Below are positions 8,989 to 18,307 of a stretch of DNA of 64,000 bases, in pieces. Origin of the DNA: Alloacidobacterium sp963823845 (GTDB lineage: Bacteria; Acidobacteriota; Terriglobia; Terriglobales; Acidobacteriaceae); the NCBI GenBank assembly GCA_963823845.1, contig CAWGND010000014.1, positions 496,001 to 560,000 of the forward strand, in the 5' to 3' direction. The translations under genes were made by a program, and so were the position numbers. The notes beneath the pieces are model-generated. The model ran no database searches, had not been told where the DNA came from, and was given only the letters and a program-made list of their open reading frames with translations. Every line of letters starts with the position of its first letter. Position 1 is the first letter of the stretch.

Positions 8989-9370
8989 TTAGCCTAACGC
9001 CGACTTGACCTGGGAAGCGAGACGCTTGGGCGCAACCTGAAGATAGCTGGCTGTGACGAGGTCGCGGACCTCGTTCCAATCGATCTTTCCCCGGTCCAGG
9101 CGAAGCCCGATCCAGCCTCTGGGACCGATGTAGGGCAGGCAGGTAAAACTTGCGGGGATGGGCCGCGGCAAGGGCATTGTTTTCCCCGGGCAGCGCCTTC
9201 GCGCAGACGGAGACGATGCCGTCCCCGTGATGATCGTTGAGAAAGTAAGCGAAGGTCTTCTTGCGGACGGTGAAAGCAGCATGCTGCCCCTGATCGGTTC
9301 TTGAGCCTTCGGGCAGCCCAACGCAGATCGCGGTCAGTTGCACGAGGCGTGGATCATCGGCAGTTTTCAC
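8989..9370 (-). pseudogene. MmcQ/YjbR-family protein gene, frameshifted
   Basis: The gene reads from a GTG at 9370 (VKTADDPRLVQL) through CVGLPEGSRTDQGQHAAFTVRKKTFAYFLNDHHGDG and CAKALPGENN to KFYLPA. It then changes frame to YIGPRGWIGLRLDRGKIDWNEVRDLV and the family end VAPKRLASQVK, stopping at 8989. Removing one base from the GGG at 9133-9135 restores a single frame of about 126 residues, the normal size for this DNA-binding-like family of unknown function. The gene lies 15 bases after tssM on the same strand. It is either a recent pseudogene or a one-base sequence error. Confidence 0.8.
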
Positions 9371-9384
9371 ACAGATTGCCCCGG

Positions 9385-12300
9385 TTAGCGCCCAACCTCG
9401 GAAACGCAGCGCATGGCCAACCCGCCAGGCATCAGCAAGCTGGCATTCGGCCCGGAAAGCTCGATCCGAACCACCAGCGGCGTTCCCTCCACCGAGATTG
9501 GAGTACCCGCAATCTCCAGCGGATACGCCAGCCTGCCCGGCTGCTCCATCTTGCCCTTGTCGATCAGGTGGAAGAGCGCCCACGTCCCGTTGAATGTCAG
9601 CGGCAAACTGCCCGACGAGTAGTTGGCTGTAACTTGCGCCATCTGCGCCGTCTGCGCCGACCAGGTGAACTGCTTCGAGATGTCAGCGCCCGAGAGCCGC
9701 TGCGCATCGACAGACAGAGTCACGCTCTGGATCCCCTTCGACGGCAGGATGTGCGCCGTAAAGTTGAGCGTAGGCGAAGTCGAACCCGCCGGATACAAGG
9801 TAGCCGACAGCCCCGCTGCCTGATTGAAGAAGTGCAGAAAAGCAGGATTGATCTTGATGGGAGCCGTCGGCGCTGCAACGTAAGTCGTGCCTTGCTGCTG
9901 GAGCAAAGGCTTAAGCGTCCCATCATAGAATTGCCACAGCGAGCCGGTCCCAGGTTGGAAGACAGCGGCAACCTCAGCCGTGCTGGCATCGACGGTCGAA
10001 GTTGGCGAGAAGGGGAACTTGCCCATCAGCGCGGTGAAGCCGCCACAGAAGCCCTTGCCGCCACCGTTGGCCTGCTCGGGTCTCTGACCACGCACTGCGT
10101 CTTCGACGGAGTTGATCGGCGCGTGCATCAAAGCGGTCACCGTTTGGTCGACATGCGCCTGCGGGTCGATGTTGAAGGCCTGTGATGCTTGGCTGACCGC
10201 GCCATGCGCTGTGACAGCAGCGCTGATGATCGGCTGCACCGCCGCCGGATTGTTCGCTGCCGTCGGGTCTTGAGCAACCTGAGAAACCGCGCCCTGCAAG
10301 GCAACGAGGCTGTTGATGTACCCGGAATTGCCCTGAGATATCACCTTGTTCGTGCTCTCCGGAGGAACCAGCGCTTGTGTCGGTTGGAACTCTTTCGAGA
10401 TATCCGGATTGGCAACCGCAGTGTTGTGCGACGCCGTAAAGATCAGCATCAATAGCGGGGAACTGGGACTCGAAATAATCTGCAGCTTCTGTCCCGCATC
10501 CGGCAGCCCGCGGTAACGGACAACGGACGCCTGCTTCAGGAAGGTGCGCCACTCGTTCTGATAGTCGGCAAGATACCGGCCGGCAAGCTGCTGTGTCAGA
10601 TTCGTGCGATCAAGCGATGGAGGAGCCTGATCGCCCAGCACCCAAGCCTCGCCGCTGAAGTAGCGATCAGGATGTAGGATCGCGTCTTGCATAAACGTGA
10701 AGCCGTTGCGGGAGAAAGCACCGGGGACAATATGAGCCTCCACAACGGTGGCAGAAGATCCAGGGTAGGCCCGATTGAAATCGATTGGTGGATTAACCTT
10801 GTTCGCCGCCGCCAGCATGTTCTGGTAGATACGGTCGTATCCGCCAAAGCTGCCGAGATACGTCCGTGCATGCGTCACTGCCGCCATCGCCGGAGCAATC
10901 GAGTACGGATTTGCGCGCCGCAGTTCATTCGCGTAGAAATCGAACTGCTGCTGCGCAAGCTGCTTCTGCTGCTCAGTATCCGGAGTTCTTCCGTTGAGCC
11001 AGTACTGCATCAGGACAGGCGTCAGAAACTCCGGTGTGCTCTTGTCCGCGTTCGATGTCGTAATGAGATATCCGCGCAATGGATTGTAAGCAGCCGAGTA
11101 GTCCGCACCAGCCGCCGGAGTAGCCGGAAGCGCGCTGAGTGTGGCGATAATGTTGCTCTGAGTATTGCTCAGCAGCAGCCGCTGGAAGCGATCAAAATAG
11201 ATGCGCCGTGCTGCGTCAAGCAAGCTATCGCCTTGATACAGCCCCCAACGGTACATCAGCGGCGGCCCGTTTTGCTGGTAGCCTTCGAGCTGAAGCAGCG
11301 CCCCTCGAAGCTGGTCGAGGGACGTCAGCTCCTGCTGTGAAGCAAGCTGGGTCGCAGGCACAGTCCGGACTGGCAGAGTCGTTGCGGCAGAAGAAATTTC
11401 TTGCTCAAGCCGGGAGTTATTGCTGTACGAAATAACGAGGCACAGCAAGTAAATCAGCAGCAGCGCGGAAACAGTGCCAAAGACGATTCGCCGAAAAGTA
11501 TGCGTGCGCCCACTGTTGCTGGTACTCGAAAGCGCGCTGCGGTCCTGCAGAATGACGATAGGAAAAAGCTTCGGCAGAAAAGTCCACTGCGCGATCTTCT
11601 GCGATACAACCTGCGGCGTAGGAGGCGCGGCAGCCGCCTGCATCTGCTGGACTGAAAACATCCGCGTGGCGCCGGCATCAGCCGGAGCCGCCTGCTGCAC
11701 CGCAGCTGGAGCGCTGACCATCTGCTCGACCACATGCGCGCGAACGCCGGTGAAGTAGAAGCCGCGCAGATATGGATTCGCATTCAGATGGCTGGGCCGC
11801 GCAAGCTCAACCAGATAGGAGGAAAGATTGTTGCGCAGCTTACGAATCTCACGCGGAAATTCATAGACCGGATCAACATTCCTCTGGTCGTTTTCACGCG
11901 ACAGCATTTCCAGCCGGTATTCGCCGAGCGAAAAGACAAGCTGGTCTAGCGCATTTGTAACTTCGCGAGTTGCCTGTTCCGCATAGAGCCCGCTCGAAAC
12001 GGCGCTGCGCGCCGCAGGAATACCAAGTGCCTGCGACGCTTCTTCGTTCGTGAGGTTGCGAACGTATTCTGTGAAACCGGGAACGCGGTCAAGCTTGGTA
12101 AGAATGACGTAAACCGGAACTTCTGTCCCCAACTGCTGGGCCAGATCGCGCAACATCTGATTGGTGGTGCGTGCAGAAGCTGCAACCGCATCCGTCGCAG
12201 ACGCTCCAAGAAAATGCTCGCAGCTCATGCAGACCACAGCGGCGCGGATAGGGGCCTGTGAGCCCATCGCTGCGCGATACGCCTTGGGACGCGTCTTGCG

Positions 12301-12807
12301 AATGAGCTTCGCCCACAGCCCCGGACTTTTGCGGACCGCGTCGCCGGCCTCGACAAGGACGCACTGCTGCGTGTACCAGAGATTTGCAACCGGCGTGGCT
12401 ACAATATCCTGATCGCGATAAAGCTGTCCTGCCAGCAACTCAGGATCAAGCCCCGACTTCATCACCGTCGTAGTCTTGGCGGAATTGGTCTCACCAAGCA
12501 TGTATAGCAAGGGCAGGGAATCAAGCGTCTTTGCGCCGCTGCGCTGCGCTGATGCAAGCTTCTTCTCGGCATCACGCAAAAGCGTATCGAGTTCTGTGTT
12601 ACCTTGGATGTTTTTCGTCGATCCTTCACGCTTCCGCTTGCGGAAGTACAGCACAAGAATGATCGTCGCAGCCGCAACACCGAGCAGAACAAATACCACG
12701 CGCAAAATAATGAGCGCCGTGCCCTCCACATGCAGGACCGGCCCCGCCATCCACGCAAGCACGAGCGAGAAAAGAAAAATAAGAACCGAGATCAGAATCG
12801 AAACCAC
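9385..12807 (-). CDS. tssM: T6SS membrane-complex protein TssM (IcmF family)
   Basis: The 1140-residue protein has two N-terminal membrane segments (about 3-20 and 32-54), a cytosolic GTPase-like domain, a third membrane segment near 440-463 and a large periplasmic C-terminus. This is the standard TssM layout and length. The P-loop reads GETNSAKTTT (residues 105-114), with Ala in place of the usual Gly before Lys111, so nucleotide binding may be altered. TssM spans the inner membrane and links TssL to the outer-membrane end of the channel. The GTG start at 12807 has AGGAG about 8 bases upstream. It is the last gene of a tssK-tssL-tssM unit, 9 bases after tssL. Confidence 0.95.
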   Translation of the reverse strand: MVSILISVLIFLFSLVLAWMAGPVLHVEGTALIILRVVFVLLGVAAATIILVLYFRKRKREGSTKNIQGNTELDTLLRDAEKKLASAQRSGAKTLDSLPLLYMLGETNSAKTTTVMKSGLDPELLAGQLYRDQDIVATPVANLWYTQQCVLVEAGDAVRKSPGLWAKLIRKTRPKAYRAAMGSQAPIRAAVVCMSCEHFLGASATDAVAASARTTNQMLRDLAQQLGTEVPVYVILTKLDRVPGFTEYVRNLTNEEASQALGIPAARSAVSSGLYAEQATREVTNALDQLVFSLGEYRLEMLSRENDQRNVDPVYEFPREIRKLRNNLSSYLVELARPSHLNANPYLRGFYFTGVRAHVVEQMVSAPAAVQQAAPADAGATRMFSVQQMQAAAAPPTPQVVSQKIAQWTFLPKLFPIVILQDRSALSSTSNSGRTHTFRRIVFGTVSALLLIYLLCLVISYSNNSRLEQEISSAATTLPVRTVPATQLASQQELTSLDQLRGALLQLEGYQQNGPPLMYRWGLYQGDSLLDAARRIYFDRFQRLLLSNTQSNIIATLSALPATPAAGADYSAAYNPLRGYLITTSNADKSTPEFLTPVLMQYWLNGRTPDTEQQKQLAQQQFDFYANELRRANPYSIAPAMAAVTHARTYLGSFGGYDRIYQNMLAAANKVNPPIDFNRAYPGSSATVVEAHIVPGAFSRNGFTFMQDAILHPDRYFSGEAWVLGDQAPPSLDRTNLTQQLAGRYLADYQNEWRTFLKQASVVRYRGLPDAGQKLQIISSPSSPLLMLIFTASHNTAVANPDISKEFQPTQALVPPESTNKVISQGNSGYINSLVALQGAVSQVAQDPTAANNPAAVQPIISAAVTAHGAVSQASQAFNIDPQAHVDQTVTALMHAPINSVEDAVRGQRPEQANGGGKGFCGGFTALMGKFPFSPTSTVDASTAEVAAVFQPGTGSLWQFYDGTLKPLLQQQGTTYVAAPTAPIKINPAFLHFFNQAAGLSATLYPAGSTSPTLNFTAHILPSKGIQSVTLSVDAQRLSGADISKQFTWSAQTAQMAQVTANYSSGSLPLTFNGTWALFHLIDKGKMEQPGRLAYPLEIAGTPISVEGTPLVVRIELSGPNASLLMPGGLAMRCVSEVGR

Positions 12808-12816
12808 AACAGACTC

Positions 12817-13503
12817 CTAACGAGACCTCAGGCTGCTGTTCTGCACCTGCGAGACACCGGAACCAAGAACAATTTCGAAGCCGCCAAATGCAAGCACGGT
12901 CAACCCGGCCAGCACGCAGGCGGTAATCAGCAATCCACGGCTCCACGCGTCTTTGGCGCGCGTGGGTTTCACTTCGGGTACGGGCATTGGCGGAATCAAA
13001 TATGCCTGCCCGCGAATACGCTGGATCTTCTCCCTTGCCTGGCGAAGCAATTGGTGCAGCTCGCCGCTATCGCCAAACGCATAGCGTCCGCGATACCCCA
13101 TCTGCAGGCAGAGGCAATGTAACTCCAGCGCATCGGCAACTTCAGCCGAATCTGGTTTCGTCAGCAGCGAGCGCAGATTCTGGAAAAATGTTTCTCCGGC
13201 GAGGTGGCCGCCGAAAAGCTCTTCCTGCAATGGACGGCGCGCCCAATCGCCAAAGACTGGACTCTGCAAATTCAGGACGCTCTCATCGAGATATGCCACC
13301 GCAGCGAAGACGCCCATCTGCACGGTTTCGCTTGTGTAGCCGAGCGATTTCGCCTCCTGCATCGCAGCCTGCAGAGATCGCCGCATCTGTGCGCGGAAAC
13401 TCTCCGAGTCCTGCACCTGTTGGCGTTCGAAGCGCACGCGCAGAATTGCCGTGAGTACTTCTTGAAAAGAAAACGCCAGGCTGTTGACACGGGCATTGCT
13501 CAT
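12817..13503 (-). CDS. tssL: T6SS protein TssL (DotU/IcmH family)
   Basis: The 228-residue protein has the DotU cytoplasmic domain at about 8-160, with the family signatures FAAVAYLDESVL, FGGHLAGETFFQNL and ELHCLCLQMGYRGRY. One C-terminal membrane anchor follows (about 187-210) with a short periplasmic tail. No OmpA-like peptidoglycan-binding extension is present. TssL sits in the inner membrane with TssM and contacts the baseplate through TssK. Its start overlaps the tssK stop (TGATG), which shows translational coupling. Confidence 0.95.
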   Translation of the reverse strand: MSNARVNSLAFSFQEVLTAILRVRFERQQVQDSESFRAQMRRSLQAAMQEAKSLGYTSETVQMGVFAAVAYLDESVLNLQSPVFGDWARRPLQEELFGGHLAGETFFQNLRSLLTKPDSAEVADALELHCLCLQMGYRGRYAFGDSGELHQLLRQAREKIQRIRGQAYLIPPMPVPEVKPTRAKDAWSRGLLITACVLAGLTVLAFGGFEIVLGSGVSQVQNSSLRSR

Positions 13504-14852
13504 CAGGACGCCTCCACAATCGCGGTAAGGTCAAATTCCGGCTGCGAGATATCTCCCGGAATATACACCCCAACCTTGCGGGTTTGAAGAATGTGCTCCC
13601 AGCATGGCCCCGAGGTTTCGACAACAAAATATTGCATGTCCACCTCCGCGCGAATCGCAGTTGGAGGCACAGGCAGATGGGTAAGTGTCATGCCCGGCAG
13701 CGCCCGCTTCACCAGTTCAGGAACAAAGCGTGCCGAGCAGACTTTCACCAGCCGCGGCACCATCGTCAACAGCGCTGACTCGCCCAGGCTCGAACGCACT
13801 CCGAGTACCCAGCGCGCCCGGCGCAGACAACGCTCGTCCACTACATCCGCCTCGTGAATGTAAGGTTCCGTGGGTTTGAAATTCAGAGACACAGTGTTCG
13901 ACGGCACAACAATTTCAAGATGCCGCTTGATATGCGCGTCAAGAGCCCGAAACGCCGGCCCCGGATCGCGATGGTTGTAAGAGGGCAGCGAACGCGGATC
14001 GGAATCGACGGCAAAGGTACAGAGCGCTCCAGCGAGACGCGACAACTCAACAAACAATTCTTCCGGATGCGCGTGCTTGGTGGCGCTCAGGTGATGCAAC
14101 GGCGGGATGGCATTGTGCAGCGCATGCAGAAACCAGTAGTTGGCCACGTCGAGAGCGGAAGTTCCGGCCTCAAACCGTCCGTGGCGACGGGCACTGCGTA
14201 CAATCGTCGCGCTTTTCTCGCCGATCGTGTCAATGAGGCGTTTGAAGAGGAGCATCAGCTGCTCGCTGGCGCTGGCCCGCAGGCAGGCAGGAATGAATTC
14301 CTCGTCGTAAATCAAATGTCCGCGTCCGTCGCGCAGCACGCGGGCGAGCGGGATCGACTGCATCTCGGGAGTCAGCTCCGCTTCCGTGACGACGCGGATA
14401 TTCTTCTGCCCCAGCTCAATTTCACGCTCGTCAATGCCGTTGGTTTCGTCACGCAGAATACGCTGCATGCGGGCGTAGCGTGTGCTGGCGGCGCCATTCA
14501 AATCACAGTCGAAGCCATTATCCTTGCGTGCGGGAACCGCGAGATAAAGCGGAAGCACGGCGTCGGTAGAAGGGAACAGCTCGGCCAGATTGCGCGCCGC
14601 CGGTGACGGATCGGAGTTCGGCAGCTCAAACGTAAGGCCGTCAGGAAAGACGCCGGAGGCATGCAGCACCACAGCGCTGCCATTGCGGATGGCCTTCTGA
14701 TCGAGCTCAAAGTGGAGAAATCCCCAGGGCTCGTGCCACAGACTAGCGACGAGAAAGGCGATCGAATCTTCAAAATACCGGCTCTGGGTCTGAAAATGGT
14801 GTGGTCCCAGATACATTCCCTCGGACCAGACCACACGCGACAAAAATTTCAT
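13503..14852 (-). CDS. tssK: T6SS baseplate protein TssK, copy 1
   Basis: The 449-residue protein carries the TssK start VVWSEGMYLGPHHFQTQSRYFE and the conserved C-terminal block ALPGMTLTHLPVPPTAI, then YFVVE and VGVYIPGDI. TssK trimers join the baseplate to the TssL/TssM membrane complex. I chose the ATG at 14852 because the family usually begins just before VVWS. An upstream start at 14909 would add 19 residues without similarity. No strong ribosome site is seen at either start. It is the first gene of the tssK-tssL-tssM unit and is a paralog of the second tssK at 16822-18177. Confidence 0.93.
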   Translation of the reverse strand: MKFLSRVVWSEGMYLGPHHFQTQSRYFEDSIAFLVASLWHEPWGFLHFELDQKAIRNGSAVVLHASGVFPDGLTFELPNSDPSPAARNLAELFPSTDAVLPLYLAVPARKDNGFDCDLNGAASTRYARMQRILRDETNGIDEREIELGQKNIRVVTEAELTPEMQSIPLARVLRDGRGHLIYDEEFIPACLRASASEQLMLLFKRLIDTIGEKSATIVRSARRHGRFEAGTSALDVANYWFLHALHNAIPPLHHLSATKHAHPEELFVELSRLAGALCTFAVDSDPRSLPSYNHRDPGPAFRALDAHIKRHLEIVVPSNTVSLNFKPTEPYIHEADVVDERCLRRARWVLGVRSSLGESALLTMVPRLVKVCSARFVPELVKRALPGMTLTHLPVPPTAIRAEVDMQYFVVETSGPCWEHILQTRKVGVYIPGDISQPEFDLTAIVEAS

Positions 14853-15003
14853 AAATATCGAACCATAAGGCGAATCGGCGAAACGTTGTTCATGAATGAC
14901 GCACCACATCTATAGGCCGTGAAGAACGACACTCCACAGCATAGTGAATGCATCGCACTTTTAGTTTCTGCTGCTTGAATTTTTGCGGCCAATTCGTGTG
15001 TGC

Positions 15004-15032
15004 ATCGTAGGGTGTCGGGGCTTTACTGTCAA
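15004..15032 (-). promoter_or_regulatory. Sigma70-like promoter for tssK-tssL-tssM
   Basis: On the minus strand TTGACA (15032-15027), a 17-base spacer and TACGAT (15009-15004) form a well-spaced pair about 145 bases upstream of the tssK start at 14852. Confidence 0.65.
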
Positions 15033-15097
15033 GAATTTGCGATGTAAGCTAGGACACCAGAACTACCACACAATTTAGAAGCAGCGGTGCGTACAGC

Positions 15098-16825
15098 ATG
15101 GACTCATCCGAGTCACCATTTGACAGCTCCAATTTCTCCGGCCCCGGTGAGTCTTCCGCAAACGAATCCACCAGCGCGACAGGAATGTTCGCCAAGGTTG
15201 CACCGCAGGCCGCGCACTCTCCGGAACAGGAAGATTTGCTCCAATCTTTGCTCCGAGCGGAATCAACACCCGCCAGCAGCAACCCGCCGGAGACGCCCGT
15301 CCAACCGCCGCCGCAAGCCCCTCCCGCAGCCGCTCGCTCGACAGGCAGTCCGGGAAGCTTTACGCAGATGTTCCAGTCGCTCAAAGGGGCCGAGGCACCC
15401 CCTGTGACGATCGAGAGCGCTCCGCCGGCTCCGCTTGCCGCCCCGATGCCAGCTGCATCGCCCAAACCCCATGCGGATTTGACGACCGTCTTTACTCCGG
15501 TTTCGATCAACAAGCCCATGGCTCCAGCGGGTTCAACGCCCTCTGCGGCAGAGCCGAAGCCGGGCGAATTTACGCAGCTTTTGCGGACGCTGAACAATCC
15601 GGTCTTGAAAGCCGAGAGTTCCCCCCCTCCTTCGAAAGCGGTTGAAGCGGTACAACCTCCCGCACAACCCAAGAGCTTTACGCAGATGTTCCAGGCGACC
15701 TTTGCGGAGCCTGTAACTCCGGAATCCCAATCGACTCCGCTGCATGTTCCAGAGGCCGCGCCGGAGGTTACTTCGGTGTATCCCGTACCGGCATCGGCAC
15801 CGGCTTCCAGTCAGGGGTCACGTTCGAACGGGCTTACGCAGTTCTTCCAGGCACCTTCTCTGACCGGTCCGGCCTCGGAAACAGTTACTGCGCCATTGCC
15901 GGTACCGGCTACTCAGGTGGCGCCTCCTGAGCCCGCTGCTGCGGGTGGTTTTACCCAGATGTTTCAGTCGTTGTCGCCGGCAAAGGAGCCAGCGGCAACG
16001 ACTGCCGCGCCCGGCTCATTTACGCAGATGTTTGCGCAAATCGGAGGCCAAAATGCACCGCAGGAAGACCCGCTTGCTTCCCTGAAGCCGCAGGCGCCTC
16101 CGCCCGGCAATTTCCAGTTTTCGACGCCGGCGGCAACGTCAAGCGCCAATCCGTTCGGAAGCGCTCCCAACCCTGCCCCGGCAGCTTCTGCGCAGGGAGG
16201 AGGCTTTACGCAGCTCTTTCAGGCTCTCGGCAAGGAAGAGACATCTCCGGCGAAGGAACGACCCCCGCTGATGCCTTCACCGCCTCCCGCAGCGACTCCC
16301 GCGCTGCCGCCTGCAGGCGGCTTCACGCAACTCCTGCGAACGCTGAACGAGCCTGCAGTGCCGTCAACACAGTCAGGGCCGGCTCCGATGCCAGCTCCTG
16401 TTCCTTCCCAGCCGATGCCCTCCAGTGCACCCGGCGAATTTACCAGGGTCATTTCCAGCTCGATGCTACGAGAAGCACAAGGACAGGGCGTTGCTCCCGC
16501 AAGTCCACCCGTCCTGCCGCCCGCCGGGCAGGCAGGTGGAGGTCAACCCGGCTTCCAAATGTCGCAACCTCCGGCGTTTGCGAAGCCAGCCGCGCCACCT
16601 ATGCCCCAGATGCCACAAATGCACGCAGGTGGAACAGGCGGCGCGCCGCAGATGCCACAGTTTCAAACGCCGGCATTCCAGTTTCCTCCTGCACCCCCGG
16701 CGGCAGCGCCACCGCCTCCGGCGCAGAGCAAGCTGCAACAATATCTGCCTTTGATTCTGATCGTGAATGCCTTTGTGCTGATCGTAGTGATCCTGATTGT
16801 GGTCTTTGCGCTACGCCACCATTAA
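15098..16825 (+). CDS. Tail-anchored Pro-rich protein with nine FTQMF-type repeats
   Basis: The 575-residue protein is almost entirely Pro/Ala/Ser-rich and probably disordered. It ends in one hydrophobic anchor (LPLILIVNAFVLIVVILIVVF) plus RHH, so the bulk faces the cytosol. Nine short motifs recur, starting near residues 87, 157, 193, 245, 284, 307, 369, 408 and 447: SFTQMFQSL, EFTQLLRTL, SFTQMFQAT, GLTQFFQAP, GFTQMFQSL, SFTQMFAQI, GFTQLFQAL, GFTQLLRTL and EFTRVISSS. The Phe-Thr-(Gln/Arg) core and the hydrophobic pair after it are kept while the linkers vary. It lies between two tssK genes, divergent from the first and overlapping the stop of the second by 4 bases. I know no named function. 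A multivalent scaffold is my inference. Confidence 0.8.
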   Translation: MDSSESPFDSSNFSGPGESSANESTSATGMFAKVAPQAAHSPEQEDLLQSLLRAESTPASSNPPETPVQPPPQAPPAAARSTGSPGSFTQMFQSLKGAEAPPVTIESAPPAPLAAPMPAASPKPHADLTTVFTPVSINKPMAPAGSTPSAAEPKPGEFTQLLRTLNNPVLKAESSPPPSKAVEAVQPPAQPKSFTQMFQATFAEPVTPESQSTPLHVPEAAPEVTSVYPVPASAPASSQGSRSNGLTQFFQAPSLTGPASETVTAPLPVPATQVAPPEPAAAGGFTQMFQSLSPAKEPAATTAAPGSFTQMFAQIGGQNAPQEDPLASLKPQAPPPGNFQFSTPAATSSANPFGSAPNPAPAASAQGGGFTQLFQALGKEETSPAKERPPLMPSPPPAATPALPPAGGFTQLLRTLNEPAVPSTQSGPAPMPAPVPSQPMPSSAPGEFTRVISSSMLREAQGQGVAPASPPVLPPAGQAGGGQPGFQMSQPPAFAKPAAPPMPQMPQMHAGGTGGAPQMPQFQTPAFQFPPAPPAAAPPPPAQSKLQQYLPLILIVNAFVLIVVILIVVFALRHH

Positions 16826-18177
16826 TCAGGATTAGCAAACAGAATAATCAGCTCCATATCCGGGTTCGGAATCTCACCGGGCACATAGACGCCAAAGTTG
16901 CGCGCGCGCAGCACCGCGTCCCAGACCGCACCGGTACGGTCCACGCTGAAATACTGGTACCGTAGCTTCACAGGAATCGCCCGAGGAGGCACGGGAACGT
17001 GCGTCAGCGTGAGCCCGGGAAGCGCTTGGCGGATCAGCTGTTCGATATGCGTGGCTGAGCAGGCCTTGGCCAGGCTGGGCATGCGGCCGATAAGGTCGGC
17101 CTCCCGCATGTCGGCTGATATGGCTATGTAGAAACGCGAATTCTCGAAGTATTGATCTTTGTCGATGGCGGTGGCATAGATAGAGTCACGAAGCTGCTTC
17201 AATGGCAGAGCCACAAAGTTGCTCGGTACCACCGTGTCCAGAAGTTCCGCAATGATGGCATCGAGCGCGATGAAGCATTTCCCCTTGTCTTCATGCTCGT
17301 ATTTCGGAAGATCGCGCGGCTCGATCTTCTGCGAGAACGTGGTCAGCGCCCCGGCGAGCGAAAGCATTTGCACATAAAGCGATTCCGGGTGGACATGGTT
17401 TGCTTCGTGCAGATGACGCAGCGCCGGAAGGTGTGAGTTCATCGTGTAGAGTAGCCAGAAGTTAGCTACATCCGAGGCGCTGAAATCGGCAAGCGACTGG
17501 TTGCGCTGCCGCCGCGATCCGGCAAGCTGGCTGCTGCGCGCGACCAGTACTTCGATCAGGCCGCGCAGGATGCCGGAAAGCAGCTCGCTGGCCTTCACAT
17601 TGAGCATGGGCGGCACAAACTTCGCATCAAGGCGATACCCGCCCGCTTCCGTCCGCTCGATTCTCGTCAGCGGCAGCAGCACGGAACCTTCAAGATTCTC
17701 GCCATCGGCGAGAATCTGCAGGTTCTTGCGGGCCAGCGACACCGGCTTTTCAATGCCGGAGCTGTTTTCGTCGCGCAGCATCTGCAGCTCTGCATAGAAT
17801 CGCGTATTGAGGCCACCCCGCTGCAGCCCCACATTTATGCCGCCGGGTCGCTCCTGTGGAACGGCCAGATAGAAGGAACAGACTTCCTGCCCTGCATGGA
17901 AGCACTCATCCAGCGTGCGCGAACGGGGAGCGGCGTCGGACGACGGCAGATCAAGCAAAAGTCCGTCAGGCAGGACGCCGGAAGCTTCCGAGATACTCAG
18001 CTGGCCTTCACTCAGGGCAGTGCCATCAATTTGCAAAGTAGTAAATCCCCAGTAGCGGAAGGACAAAGCTTCTACAAGAAAACGTAGACTCTCCTCGAAA
18101 AAACGGTCCTGTGCCTGCAAATGCTGCGGGGATAAAAATACACCTTTCGACCAGACAACGGGTTGCAACTGTCGCAT
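16822..18177 (-). CDS. tssK: T6SS baseplate protein TssK, copy 2
   Basis: The 451-residue protein has the TssK signature at both ends: VVWSKGVFLSPQHLQAQDRFFE at the start, and ALPGLTLTHVPVPPRAI, QYFSVD and NFGVYVPGEIPNP at the end. It aligns over its whole length with copy 1 but is clearly diverged, so it is an old paralog rather than a recent duplication. Both look intact. It is transcribed alone, head-to-head with tssB, and ends inside the stop of the FTQMF-repeat gene. It may form a mixed or alternative TssK trimer. AGGA lies upstream of the ATG at 18177. Confidence 0.92.
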   Translation of the reverse strand: MRQLQPVVWSKGVFLSPQHLQAQDRFFEESLRFLVEALSFRYWGFTTLQIDGTALSEGQLSISEASGVLPDGLLLDLPSSDAAPRSRTLDECFHAGQEVCSFYLAVPQERPGGINVGLQRGGLNTRFYAELQMLRDENSSGIEKPVSLARKNLQILADGENLEGSVLLPLTRIERTEAGGYRLDAKFVPPMLNVKASELLSGILRGLIEVLVARSSQLAGSRRQRNQSLADFSASDVANFWLLYTMNSHLPALRHLHEANHVHPESLYVQMLSLAGALTTFSQKIEPRDLPKYEHEDKGKCFIALDAIIAELLDTVVPSNFVALPLKQLRDSIYATAIDKDQYFENSRFYIAISADMREADLIGRMPSLAKACSATHIEQLIRQALPGLTLTHVPVPPRAIPVKLRYQYFSVDRTGAVWDAVLRARNFGVYVPGEIPNPDMELIILFANPD

Positions 18178-18278
18178 ATGTTTATAGGAGTCCTACCGGG
18201 GTTTGAGTATACAGTGATGGTGAAGATCTCACGAGATAACGCTTCACTTTGCCCAAAGCCGTGCGAAACGTTTTCAAC

Positions 18279-18307
18279 TTGACACGCACTATGGGGCAGT
18301 TAATAAT
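18279..18307 (+). promoter_or_regulatory. Sigma70-like promoter of the tssB operon
   Basis: TTGACA at 18279-18284, a 17-base spacer and AATAAT at 18302-18307 match the sigma70 pattern. The predicted transcript has a leader of about 150 bases before tssB. No -24/-12 sigma54 site is obvious. Confidence 0.65.
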
